Shown: piece after piece, positions 6,381 through 15,084 of the stretch
Numbering within the stretch: position 1 is the stretch's first letter
Layout of the letters: each line of letters begins with the position of its first letter
From: Flavobacterium pectinovorum
GTDB taxonomy: Bacteria > Bacteroidota > Bacteroidia > Flavobacteriales > Flavobacteriaceae
Assembly: GCF_022802975.1 (NCBI RefSeq)
Contig: NZ_JAFEVZ010000003.1
Location: 124,001 to 188,000, forward strand
Length of the DNA stretch: 64,000 nt
Direction of reading: 5' to 3'
Position numbers and translations under genes: made by a program
The notes under the pieces: model-generated
Databases searched by the model: none
What the model saw: only the letters and a program-made list of their open reading frames with translations
Told to the model about the DNA's origin: nothing

Positions 6381-6710
6381 TTAAGCCTGATCGTCAGTAG
6401 CAGCATCCGGAGCGTTGGTTTTTACTGATGCAATTCCGTTGTCTCTGGCTGCGGTGCTTTCGTACATTTCGCTTGCGCCAATGATTTGACCGTTTGATGC
6501 TTTCAAATTAAAATACGGCTTTCCGTTTGAGGATTCTTTTTTGTCAAATTTTGAATCGTCCTGCGAATTGGTTTTTACAGATTCTATTCCATTTAAACAA
6601 GCTGCTTTGCTTGAATATCCCTCACTTGTCAAAATGGTCTGGCCATTTCCGGCTTTTAAATTAAATTGAAATTCTCCGTTGGCTCTTTTGGTAATTACAA
6701 ATTTTCCCAT
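6381..6710 (-). CDS. YegP family protein, two DUF1508 repeats
   Basis: The 109-residue protein consists of two about 48-residue repeats, each with FNLKA(G/S)NGQ followed by an SExYxSxAAxxNGIxSVKTN core, exactly the DUF1508/UPF0339 pattern of YegP. Family members are small cytoplasmic dimers of unknown role. The residues FVITKRANGEFQFNL open the first repeat and KPYFNLKASNG the second. The tail is Asp/Ala-rich. It stands alone between a terminator and a repeat element. Confidence 0.9.
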   Translation of the reverse strand: MGKFVITKRANGEFQFNLKAGNGQTILTSEGYSSKAACLNGIESVKTNSQDDSKFDKKESSNGKPYFNLKASNGQIIGASEMYESTAARDNGIASVKTNAPDAATDDQA

Positions 6711-6764
6711 GCTGTTTTTTGGTTTAAATTATAAGTTAGAAATAATTTTATTCTGCACCACCTA

Positions 6765-6939
6765 TTGGGTCTAATTAGTTTTTGATGATAATTTTTCGTC
6801 AGTTCGAGTGATCCCGATTTTTCATCGAGATTGTATTGAGAACAGAAAAATTAGTATTAGAAACGGTTCTCGATACTTTTTTTGTTCCGTTTCTCTACAC
6901 AAAAAAAACTCGAACTGACGTTTTTAATAATTACACCCA
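6765..6939. repeat. intergenic element with TTGGGT terminal inverted repeats, copy 2
   Basis: Outer ends TTGGGTCTAATTA (6765-6777) and TAATTACACCCAA (6927-6939) pair at 12 of 13 positions and resemble those of copy 1. Inside lies a second perfect 13-bp inverted repeat, CGTCAGTTCGAGT (6797-6809) with ACTCGAACTGACG (6907-6919). No coding potential is seen. The element fills most of the 308-bp gap before the LpxR-like gene. Confidence 0.65.
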
Positions 6940-7018
6940 ACGAGTTCAGTATTATATAAAAATACAAAACTTAGAAACACGATTTTATGGTTAACCGTAA
7001 ATTGTCAATTTAATAAAA

Positions 7019-7975
7019 CTATTTCAGCAAAAATCCTAAACGAATCGAACCGTAAAAATACCCCTTATTGGTATTTGTATCGGGATCTTTTAGTTCTCTC
7101 CCACGATACATAAACGAATATGATATATTAAAATTATTACGTCGGTACTTTAAGCCTGCTTCAGCATTAAAACGCAAGGGTTCCAGCTCAAAAGTCACGG
7201 GACTGGTATCATTAAACATACTGCCCTGAATTGTGGCATCATAAAATTGGTAATTCAAACTTGGCATTGCATAAAAGTAAAACTCACGGATATTTAACTG
7301 TGGTTCAAAACTTACTGAAGCATCATGTAAATTAGAATCATAAACCGGTAGTAGCTTTTTAAATCCAAACCGGGCTAAAAATCCTGTAGAAACTCCTGTA
7401 AAAATAGTTCCGAGATTGGCTTCCGACTGAAAATGCACGTCAATAAAATCATGATGTTTTGTTGGGAATAATTTCTTCGAATACATCACATGAGCCTGTA
7501 TGGCAAATGCATTATGAAGCTGATTTTCCCAGCCATACACTTTTTTATACCCAATAATATGATGAAAACTCTCCTGTGTTTCCTCTCCAAAAGCATTCGG
7601 TCCCATGTAACCCAACTGAAAATCAGTTTTTAAAACCGATTCGCTTTGGTAAAAAAAGCTTCGTCCTGCTTCTGCAAAAAGATATCCTGTAAAAGGGCGG
7701 TCGTTTATGGTAACGGCTGCTTCATTAATAAATCTGGGATTGTAAATATATTGCCCGATTCTGAATTCGGTAATTTTTTTATTGATCTTTTCATTGTTAT
7801 TTTTAGTTAAAAATCGATAAAAAAGTTCCATCCCGTTGGTATAATACATATCGTTTTTAGACGAAGTGTACAAATCGTTATCTGTTATAAAACCTATCTC
7901 GGTTGTTTTTCCCTGTCCAAAAGTTAAGGTTGTAATTAATATCAGGAATGCAAAAAAGCTTTTTTTACTTTCCAT
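7019..7975 (-). CDS. LpxR-family lipid A 3'-O-deacylase (DUF2219)
   Basis: The start chosen is the ATG at 7975, because it begins a good signal peptide (MESKKSFFAFLILITTLTFGQ); the frame stays open further upstream but only inside mtgA. The 318-residue protein has the LpxR/DUF2219 hallmark near the N-terminus, FITDNDLYTSSKNDMYYTNG, whose Asn-Asp pair is catalytic in LpxR, and alternating beta-barrel strands to the end (GYFYGSIRLGFLLK, aromatic-rich last strand). It would sit in the outer membrane and remove 3'-acyloxyacyl chains from lipid A. Its first 11 bp overlap mtgA, which suggests coupled translation. Confidence 0.82.
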   Translation of the reverse strand: MESKKSFFAFLILITTLTFGQGKTTEIGFITDNDLYTSSKNDMYYTNGMELFYRFLTKNNNEKINKKITEFRIGQYIYNPRFINEAAVTINDRPFTGYLFAEAGRSFFYQSESVLKTDFQLGYMGPNAFGEETQESFHHIIGYKKVYGWENQLHNAFAIQAHVMYSKKLFPTKHHDFIDVHFQSEANLGTIFTGVSTGFLARFGFKKLLPVYDSNLHDASVSFEPQLNIREFYFYAMPSLNYQFYDATIQGSMFNDTSPVTFELEPLRFNAEAGLKYRRNNFNISYSFMYRGRELKDPDTNTNKGYFYGSIRLGFLLK

Positions 7976-8720
7976 CGTAATTGATTTTTCCAACCGCACG
8001 CATTTCACGAACAATTCTTTCTTTTCGTCTATTAATGTAACTCGAAGATCCTGTAGCTTTAAATTTCCTTGGATTTGGCAAAATAGCTGCAATACCGGCT
8101 GCCTGCATTGGGGTTAAACTCGAAGCATCACGTCGGTACCAATGTTCTGTTGCGGCATAAGCACCGTAAACGCCATCGCCCATTTCGATACTGTTCAGAT
8201 AAACTTCCATGATACGTTCTTTACCCCAGATAATTTCAATCAGAACAGTAAAATAAGCTTCAAGACCTTTACGGAAATAGCTTTTTCCCTGCCACAAAAA
8301 AACGTTTTTGGCTGTCTGCTGCGAAATCGTACTTCCGCCACGAATTCTGCGTCCGCGCTCGTTGCTTTTATATGCTTTTTGAAGTGCCTTGAAATCGAAT
8401 CCGTTATGATATAAAAAAGTTCCGTCTTCACTGGCAATGACTGCTTTTTGAAGATTTTTTGAAATTTTTTCGATAGGCTCCCAGTCATGATCAAAATAAA
8501 CTTCTTTTCCTGCCATTTTATTTTCGATGGCACGAATTACCATAAGCGGTGTAAACGGTACCGGTACATATTTAAAGATCACAACTGATGCTATTGAAAT
8601 TCCGAAAAACCATAAAGCAGCTTTAATAAAAAACCATTTTATTTTTTCTCCCCAAGAGCGGTTTGACTTCTTTGAAGATGATTTTGATTTACCTGCTGTT
8701 GGTTTTTTGGGTGCTGCCAT
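7965..8720 (-). CDS. mtgA: monofunctional peptidoglycan glycosyltransferase
   Basis: A 251-residue GT51 enzyme that polymerises lipid II into glycan strands at the outer face of the inner membrane. After a basic cytoplasmic stretch there is one membrane helix (about residues 29-50), then the GT51 motifs: ASEDGTFLYHNGFD with catalytic Glu98, RRIRGGSTISQQTAKNVFL, KERIMEVYLNSIEMGDGVYG and the second Glu region. No transpeptidase domain follows, so it is MtgA and not a class A PBP. The stop overlaps the start of the LpxR-like gene by 11 bp. The gene lies 49 bp after the giant T9SS cargo gene on the same strand. Confidence 0.92.
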   Translation of the reverse strand: MAAPKKPTAGKSKSSSKKSNRSWGEKIKWFFIKAALWFFGISIASVVIFKYVPVPFTPLMVIRAIENKMAGKEVYFDHDWEPIEKISKNLQKAVIASEDGTFLYHNGFDFKALQKAYKSNERGRRIRGGSTISQQTAKNVFLWQGKSYFRKGLEAYFTVLIEIIWGKERIMEVYLNSIEMGDGVYGAYAATEHWYRRDASSLTPMQAAGIAAILPNPRKFKATGSSSYINRRKERIVREMRAVGKINYDGK

Positions 8721-8769
8721 TATATTAAATTCTGTTTATCAATTGCACCACCCAAACTAGAGCTTACAA

Positions 8770-11700
8770 TTATTTTTTTATCACTTTAAAAATCTCTTTC
8801 TTTTCTTCACTTTTTAAAACAATCAAATATAAACCAGCTGAAAATTGTTTAAAATCGACCGATATTTTTGAATCTGAATATTTATTCTCAAAAAGCAATT
8901 GTCCGTTTACATCATAAACTTCTAAATTCGAAATTATTGAATTACTTTCTATATTTAAAATATTTTCTACCGGATTTGGATAATATTTAAAGTCTGTCAT
9001 TATATTCTTATCTACTGACAAACTTTCGACTGTTTTAGCAAAGCTAAGATTATCTAAATAGGCATTATCCCCTAAATAAGATTTTCCGATATGCTGCAGC
9101 GAAATTCTAATTTCTGAACCTACATACGGAGTTAAGTCAAATAAATATTTTTCAAAATTGTCTCCACTATTTTTTACGGGTTTTATTATCTCACCTAAAA
9201 CGTTTCCGTTTACAACAACCCTAAACATTGATTCGGCATTACTGTTAACAAAAGTCTGTTTTAAGACAAAACTCATAAATAAAGAGGTTGCCTTTTTGGC
9301 ATCTACTTTTGTGTTAACTTTTGTAATGCTTCTTTGATTTAATTCCCAAACCGAAACTGGATTTTCTGCTATTTTCCCGGAAACAGATTTACTTGAAGCA
9401 GTTACCCACTCATCAGAACTGCTGCTTCCTTTCATCACAACAATTTTATTATTGATGGATTGGCTATCAGATTCAACATCGATATAAGAATTTGTAGTTT
9501 CTTCTAAAATTACATCATCTGAAATTTCATTTTGAAAATCATAGACAGTTAATACTTTATTTCCATCAACAGCTGCTTTATACCCTTCCTTTAATTCAAA
9601 TTTATCTGCCACTAAATTAGGAGCACCGGAGTTTGAAAAATTCATCAAAAAACTGTAATCACCAGAAATCATAGGAGTAAAGTAATAAGACAGATCAGTA
9701 TAATTATATTCTGTAAGTCTTCCGGAACCCGATGTTGATATATTTGTCTCCATATTATAGTCGTTCTGCCCCCTACCCACAGAAAGACCTACTCCCTGCG
9801 TTCTGTACTCGTAACTATTTCTGGCTTTCAAACTAAATTTATATGTTGTGCCGGCAGTCATAAAAAACATTGGCGTCATCAATTCTGTACGATGACTCCC
9901 TCTTATATGCAAATAACTTGTATCATCATATCCGGTACGTATATAATCTGGGCCATAACTATAATAATTATCTGAAACAGCAGTCTTTTCTAATGTCAAA
10001 TCTCCATACAAAAGCTTAAAGCAGTCCGGCAGTACATTTGCCCCATAATTTCCTAAATTGCTAAAATTTTCTATCCACGGCAGCGATTTGCTTTTGCAGG
10101 TAGTTTCAATTTTCTTTGGCCCCACCACAATCGAATTTCCAGAATCACAAACTGTTTTTAAATAAAACTGATAGGAGGTTCCTTCTTCTAAATTAGAAAT
10201 CTTAATTTCATTTGTATTGACAACAACAATTTTACCAGTTCCCGGAACAAAACCTGTCTGGCCATATTCTATCTCGACCTTTTCTGAAGTTTTATTTTTA
10301 GAAGTCCAGTTTATTTGCAATGATTCACTATTTATATTTGAAAACACAACATCTACAGGATCCTTGCATGACAGAGTCTGATCATAATAAATATCGTCAA
10401 TTAAAACCCGATTGGTTCCTTGAAATTCTAAATTCTCGGCTACAAATCGAAAAGCGATTTGTTTATTGGCTCCTTTGTATTCAGAAAAGTCAACGTTTAT
10501 CTCTTTTCCGTATACAGGGAGATTTCGTAATTCTTCTAATGAAATATATTGATACGGTTCAAAAGTACTTATATCAATAGGGTTCTTAATAGTTCCAATA
10601 ATCAAGTTAGCAAATTTCAAATCGGCAGCAGTTATTTGCTGATTAAGCCAAAATTTAATTTTTTTATTTTGATCAAAATCATCTAAATAAGGCGATACCA
10701 AAAGTGCAGTATCCTCATTGTTTTGAAGATAAAAGACATTTGGTCCGCTATTTATATTTGGCAAGTAATATTCGTAAAGCTGCGTATCAAGAAAACTATT
10801 TTTAGTCCAGCAAAAATTAGGAATTTCATTAGACAGCGGATATTGATCAAAATTCTCAATAAACGGCGCTTTTTCTGTGCATCCAATTTTAAAAGTATAA
10901 CGATCTGACCATTCACTTACTATTGCTTTTTCGCAATATGCCCGCACCCGATAGTCGTAGATTCCTTGCGCTAAACCTGTCAAATTATAAGGGTTAGTAT
11001 TTACATTGACAAGAGTTCCCTGACCATCTGCAAAACCTTTTGGTCCATATTCTATATCCCAGCTTTCTGATGCTTTTTTTGTATTATTATCTCTCCAGTC
11101 TAAAGAAGCACTATCAGATCCTGATTGTCTGGCACCTAATAGTCCTGATCTTGGGCATTCATTTTGAACATATTCAAAATCATCAATATAAAAGTAATCT
11201 AATCGCTGATTTTTGGAACTATGCTTGAAACCAACAAACTTATCTGTTCCGTAATAATCTGAAAACTCTACTTCATATTTGATCCACTTATCAGTATTTC
11301 CGACAGGAACAGTTAAAACCTTATAGGTCGTAAACGTATTATAATCTCTAGGATCAGCTAATGTCCCGATGGTAACTTCTATTGGTCCCTTTGAAATTCC
11401 TGCTCTTGTTTTTAACCAAAAAACAATTTTTTTATAGTGATCAAGATCTTTCAGCCTTGGTGAAACCAATACAACACGATCAGCATCCTCACCTGTACCA
11501 GCCGGAAAAGGATCATCTGTTTGGTTGGTTACACAAATAGATTTTGTACCACTGTGTATCAAAGTTCCCGCACTCCCCTTTATTTCAGAAATGTAACGAT
11601 TTTTATTGTACCATCTTTGATTAAAGTAAGGTACTATTCTGGTCCAACACCCTGTTTTTTCAAAAGAAACATTTTCAAAACCATCAGTGTAACCTGCCGT

Positions 11701-13653
11701 AAAACCTTCACAGTTTGTTCTAAAATATCCCCGATCTGACCATCCGCTATAATTACTTCCGCATTTAGAACGCACATAAAAGTCATAATCAGTTCCCCCT
11801 AATATCGATTCTGTAATTTTAAAAGGATAACCCGTTGCCGTGACAATTGTTCCTTTTCCATGCTCAAAACCTTTTGGTCCATATTCGATCTGCCATTCTG
11901 AGGCTGGTTTGTAATTGTCCCATTTTACTGTTGCGAAATCATATCCAAAATCAACTGTCACTGGATTCAGAGGTTCATTACAAGAAGGTGCTTTCTCATA
12001 TATAAAATCATCAATATTAAATTGTGATTTGCCTTCATTATTATACCTAATTGCAATGTAATGATGATTATTGCTTTTTATATAATTATCTAAATAAACG
12101 GTATGCTCTTTCCATTCTGAAGATTTGTTATCATTTTGAAGTTCATTCATTTCTGAAGGCAAAATCGACTTTAAGGCTACAAATGTTGAGGCATCTTTAG
12201 GGTCAGACATGGTTCCAATTGTAAGACTTGTACGGTTATATGTTTCCTCTCCGCTATAAGTTATCAGGCTAAATTTTATTCTTTTATCAGCATCTAAGTC
12301 TGCAATATAAGGCGTTATAAGGTAAGCTTTATTTACATTTAAAGTCCCTACAAAATCGGACATTCTGATACTTGCCTCACCTGTTTTAGCTATTAGTTTT
12401 GGCGTTTCTCCCAGATTTTCCATGCTAGATCTTACTAAGCAATTATTTTCAATTGTACTCCAGCAGGGATCAACATATTTTGCACCTTCAAACGAGGTAC
12501 TGTAATATCCCGAAATTACTGTACAAGGAGTTTTAAAACTAATCGTTTTTGTCCAGTTAGAATATAAATCATCAACACAATGAGCCCTTACTTTAATTTC
12601 GTAATCTGTATTCCCAATTAAATTTGTTAAAGTGTAAGAACTGCCCTGAAACTTTACAATTTCGGTCGTACGCCGAACAACATTGGTTAAACTAACTTCA
12701 TAATCATTTTGATTTTGAGAATCAAAATTTATCTGAGCCGAATTCTGTTCTACATTTGTCAGCGAAAAATTAGTCAGATCATAACAATTAGCAGCTGTTT
12801 CGTAGCTAAAATCATCAATACTTATATTCGTATTGGCACCATAATATTTTCTTTTAAATAAAAATACAATATACTGATCAGTACCCTTATAATTATTAAA
12901 ATAAACCGTTTTCTGATTCCAGCCATAGCCCTGTGTAGTTTCTGGACGTGAAAGCAAATGAAAAGTACTTAGATCATTTGGGTTTGTCATTGTTCCTACA
13001 AGCAATTCGCTGTCAGTGCCATAGCCATAAGTCCAAAATTTTATTTTCCTGTCGGTTGCCAAGTCATTGAATTTTGGAGATACTAAAGCTATTTCAGAAC
13101 CAGTAGCATAACTATAATTTGTCATGCTCATTGAAAATCCTGGTTTATTATTTTCACTATGATTGTCCTGACTCTGATAGATTCCTGCAGTGCTGGAAGA
13201 ATTTTTATAAATTAATCCCCTCCATTCTAATTTTGTTTCACTTTGAGTATCAAAATTTGTAGTATATCCTACCGAAAAAACTTTATCACTTGTTGGGAAA
13301 ATTGTTTTTACCGAGGACCAATCTGTCCACACAAGATTGTTGTTGGTTAAATACCTTTGTCTGACTCTAAAATCATAGCCATATAAAGGATTTACGGTAA
13401 ATCTGTAAAAGTGAATCCCTGAAACGCTTCTAACGGTGCCTTGTCCGGATTTAAAACCAATTGGACCGTATTCAAATTGCCATTCATAAGTTGACATAAA
13501 GTCATAATCATTAAATGTAACCTCAACATCTCCGGTATAAGAAACGGTAACACTAAAACTAGGTTCGGCAATTTTGGTTTCGGCAATTGGATTTGCTCGT
13601 AAAAAAAGTAGGTTAAAAATAGAAAAAAGAACAACAAGTGTAGTTTTTTGCAT
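8770..13653 (-). CDS. giant secreted fibronectin-III / cleaved-adhesin protein with T9SS type A sorting domain
   Basis: The 1627-residue protein starts with a signal peptide (MQKTTLVVLFSIFNLLFLRA). It then alternates Fn3-like modules and MAM/cleaved-adhesin-like modules. The Fn3 signature EYGPxGFxxGxGT recurs near residues 63, 591, 869 and 1131, with a divergent one near 321. The adhesin-like modules end in a hydrophobic strand plus IDDF/IDDI near residues 283, 548, 824 and 1087. Two further beta modules follow (about 1170-1540), and the last 75 residues (YYPNPVENILNIES ... GLYLIVLKSEEKK) form a T9SS type A sorting domain. It should cross the outer membrane through T9SS and be released or held at the surface. 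No catalytic domain is seen, so adhesion or substrate binding is likely. Confidence 0.9.
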   Translation of the reverse strand: MQKTTLVVLFSIFNLLFLRANPIAETKIAEPSFSVTVSYTGDVEVTFNDYDFMSTYEWQFEYGPIGFKSGQGTVRSVSGIHFYRFTVNPLYGYDFRVRQRYLTNNNLVWTDWSSVKTIFPTSDKVFSVGYTTNFDTQSETKLEWRGLIYKNSSSTAGIYQSQDNHSENNKPGFSMSMTNYSYATGSEIALVSPKFNDLATDRKIKFWTYGYGTDSELLVGTMTNPNDLSTFHLLSRPETTQGYGWNQKTVYFNNYKGTDQYIVFLFKRKYYGANTNISIDDFSYETAANCYDLTNFSLTNVEQNSAQINFDSQNQNDYEVSLTNVVRRTTEIVKFQGSSYTLTNLIGNTDYEIKVRAHCVDDLYSNWTKTISFKTPCTVISGYYSTSFEGAKYVDPCWSTIENNCLVRSSMENLGETPKLIAKTGEASIRMSDFVGTLNVNKAYLITPYIADLDADKRIKFSLITYSGEETYNRTSLTIGTMSDPKDASTFVALKSILPSEMNELQNDNKSSEWKEHTVYLDNYIKSNNHHYIAIRYNNEGKSQFNIDDFIYEKAPSCNEPLNPVTVDFGYDFATVKWDNYKPASEWQIEYGPKGFEHGKGTIVTATGYPFKITESILGGTDYDFYVRSKCGSNYSGWSDRGYFRTNCEGFTAGYTDGFENVSFEKTGCWTRIVPYFNQRWYNKNRYISEIKGSAGTLIHSGTKSICVTNQTDDPFPAGTGEDADRVVLVSPRLKDLDHYKKIVFWLKTRAGISKGPIEVTIGTLADPRDYNTFTTYKVLTVPVGNTDKWIKYEVEFSDYYGTDKFVGFKHSSKNQRLDYFYIDDFEYVQNECPRSGLLGARQSGSDSASLDWRDNNTKKASESWDIEYGPKGFADGQGTLVNVNTNPYNLTGLAQGIYDYRVRAYCEKAIVSEWSDRYTFKIGCTEKAPFIENFDQYPLSNEIPNFCWTKNSFLDTQLYEYYLPNINSGPNVFYLQNNEDTALLVSPYLDDFDQNKKIKFWLNQQITAADLKFANLIIGTIKNPIDISTFEPYQYISLEELRNLPVYGKEINVDFSEYKGANKQIAFRFVAENLEFQGTNRVLIDDIYYDQTLSCKDPVDVVFSNINSESLQINWTSKNKTSEKVEIEYGQTGFVPGTGKIVVVNTNEIKISNLEEGTSYQFYLKTVCDSGNSIVVGPKKIETTCKSKSLPWIENFSNLGNYGANVLPDCFKLLYGDLTLEKTAVSDNYYSYGPDYIRTGYDDTSYLHIRGSHRTELMTPMFFMTAGTTYKFSLKARNSYEYRTQGVGLSVGRGQNDYNMETNISTSGSGRLTEYNYTDLSYYFTPMISGDYSFLMNFSNSGAPNLVADKFELKEGYKAAVDGNKVLTVYDFQNEISDDVILEETTNSYIDVESDSQSINNKIVVMKGSSSSDEWVTASSKSVSGKIAENPVSVWELNQRSITKVNTKVDAKKATSLFMSFVLKQTFVNSNAESMFRVVVNGNVLGEIIKPVKNSGDNFEKYLFDLTPYVGSEIRISLQHIGKSYLGDNAYLDNLSFAKTVESLSVDKNIMTDFKYYPNPVENILNIESNSIISNLEVYDVNGQLLFENKYSDSKISVDFKQFSAGLYLIVLKSEEKKEIFKVIKK

Positions 13654-13693
13654 GTTTGGGATTGTTTTTAGTTAGTGGCTTAGTTTAAACGTG

Positions 13694-14806
13694 TTATATT
13701 AAATCTGCTAATTCTGTTCCTATCAAACTTCCTATTGCTACTCCCATTCCACCCAAACGCACTCCGCAAAAGACATTTTCGGACAACTGCGTAACGATTG
13801 GATTCTTGCTGTTTCCAATACCCATTATACCGCTCCACCAATGTTCAATTTGAAAATTTTGATGTGGCAAAATTACATTAATAAGTAAATTCTGCAATTT
13901 ATTTTGAACAATTTTCGTCTGACCAAATTCTGTTGTGTTTTCAGCTTCAAAATCCAGATTTCTACCGCCTCCTAATAAAATTCTATTTCCGATATTTCTA
14001 AAATAATAATAACCACGATCAAGATGAAAAGTTCCTTTAATATCCAAACCTTCAATTGGTTTTGTTATTAAAACCTGTGCTCTCGCAGGTTTTACAGCTC
14101 CATTTGTCAAAGATTCTGCAAAACCGTTGGTTGCAAAAAGTAATTTTTTAGAACTAAAACTAAAATCATTCAGCACCACTTCAACATGGTTACCGGCATC
14201 CGTATAAGAAGTTACAGTTTGCTGATTCAGAATTAGAATATTAGCTGCAACAGCCTGTTTGAGCAATTCCTGCATCAAGTTTCCGGTATCAATCTGTGCT
14301 TCAAACGGATTAAAGACCAAATATTCGTGAATATTTTGAAATCCAAAACGATCAATTTCTTTTGCAAAAACATCTGCTTTAAAAATTGGTTTTAAAACTT
14401 CATTTATAAAAGGAATTTTAGAAATACACTCATTAAACCCGGATTCATCCTCTTTCAAAAATAATTCATAGCCTCCATAGGGCCTAAAATCCATTATATC
14501 ATCCCCAAGTCTTTTTCGAAGCTGCTGCAAACCCTGCCAGCGCTTTTCTATCAGTTCGACAACATCTTCTTCGGTATGCGTTTTTAAGTCTTCCATAATT
14601 TCAGAAATACTTCCAAAACAGGCAAAACCGGCATTTTTTGTACTAGCGCCCTGTGGCAGCATTCCTTTTTCTAATACGAGAATTTTTGCAGTTGGAAATC
14701 TTTCGCGCAAACGTAATGCAGTATGAAGCCCTACAATTCCGCTCCCGACTATGGTGTACTCTACATTTGTAAACCAGTTTTTCAATTCCCAATAACTTAG
14801 TTCCAT
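13694..14806 (-). CDS. NAD(P)/FAD-dependent oxidoreductase, DAO family
   Basis: The 370-residue protein has a Rossmann FAD site at residues 19-27 (VGSGIVGLH), an ADP-ribose Glu in ILVLEKG, the motif ASTKNAGFACFGS typical of D-amino-acid-oxidase-family enzymes, and a C-terminal second FAD contact VFCGVRLGGMGVAIGS. Such enzymes oxidise amino acids or related amines in the cytoplasm; the substrate cannot be told. It precedes the T9SS cargo gene by 40 bp on the same strand, but a functional link is doubtful. Confidence 0.85.
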   Translation of the reverse strand: MELSYWELKNWFTNVEYTIVGSGIVGLHTALRLRERFPTAKILVLEKGMLPQGASTKNAGFACFGSISEIMEDLKTHTEEDVVELIEKRWQGLQQLRKRLGDDIMDFRPYGGYELFLKEDESGFNECISKIPFINEVLKPIFKADVFAKEIDRFGFQNIHEYLVFNPFEAQIDTGNLMQELLKQAVAANILILNQQTVTSYTDAGNHVEVVLNDFSFSSKKLLFATNGFAESLTNGAVKPARAQVLITKPIEGLDIKGTFHLDRGYYYFRNIGNRILLGGGRNLDFEAENTTEFGQTKIVQNKLQNLLINVILPHQNFQIEHWWSGIMGIGNSKNPIVTQLSENVFCGVRLGGMGVAIGSLIGTELADLI

Positions 14807-15084
14807 TTTTGTCCTAAAATAAATTCCAATCCCTTAAATTCCAATTTCCAATTTAGGAAATAAATTTGAAACAAAAATTTCAACCCTTGATTAAATTCAA
14901 TTTTTAATTTCTAAAAAATTATCAAAAAACAATTCGTGAATTCGTGGCGAATAAAATTTAAAGGCAACATTTTTGGAATTTGGAATTTCATACTTGGAAT
15001 TTTAACAATAAATTGGAATTTGAAATTTAACTAATCTGAGCTTAAATGTTGTAATTTTAGCACTGCAAAAAATAGAATTTTATT
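14807..15084. other. AT-rich divergent intergenic region with TTGGAATTT repeats
   Basis: Several copies of TTGGAATTT or its complement occur (for example near 14970-15020), and the text AATTCGTGAATTCGTGGCG near 14931-14949 looks like a common Flavobacterium filler motif, from memory. There is no gene. A near-consensus -7 box (TAATTTTA) ends about 25 bp before the S9 peptidase ATG. The stretch separates two divergent genes. Confidence 0.5.
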
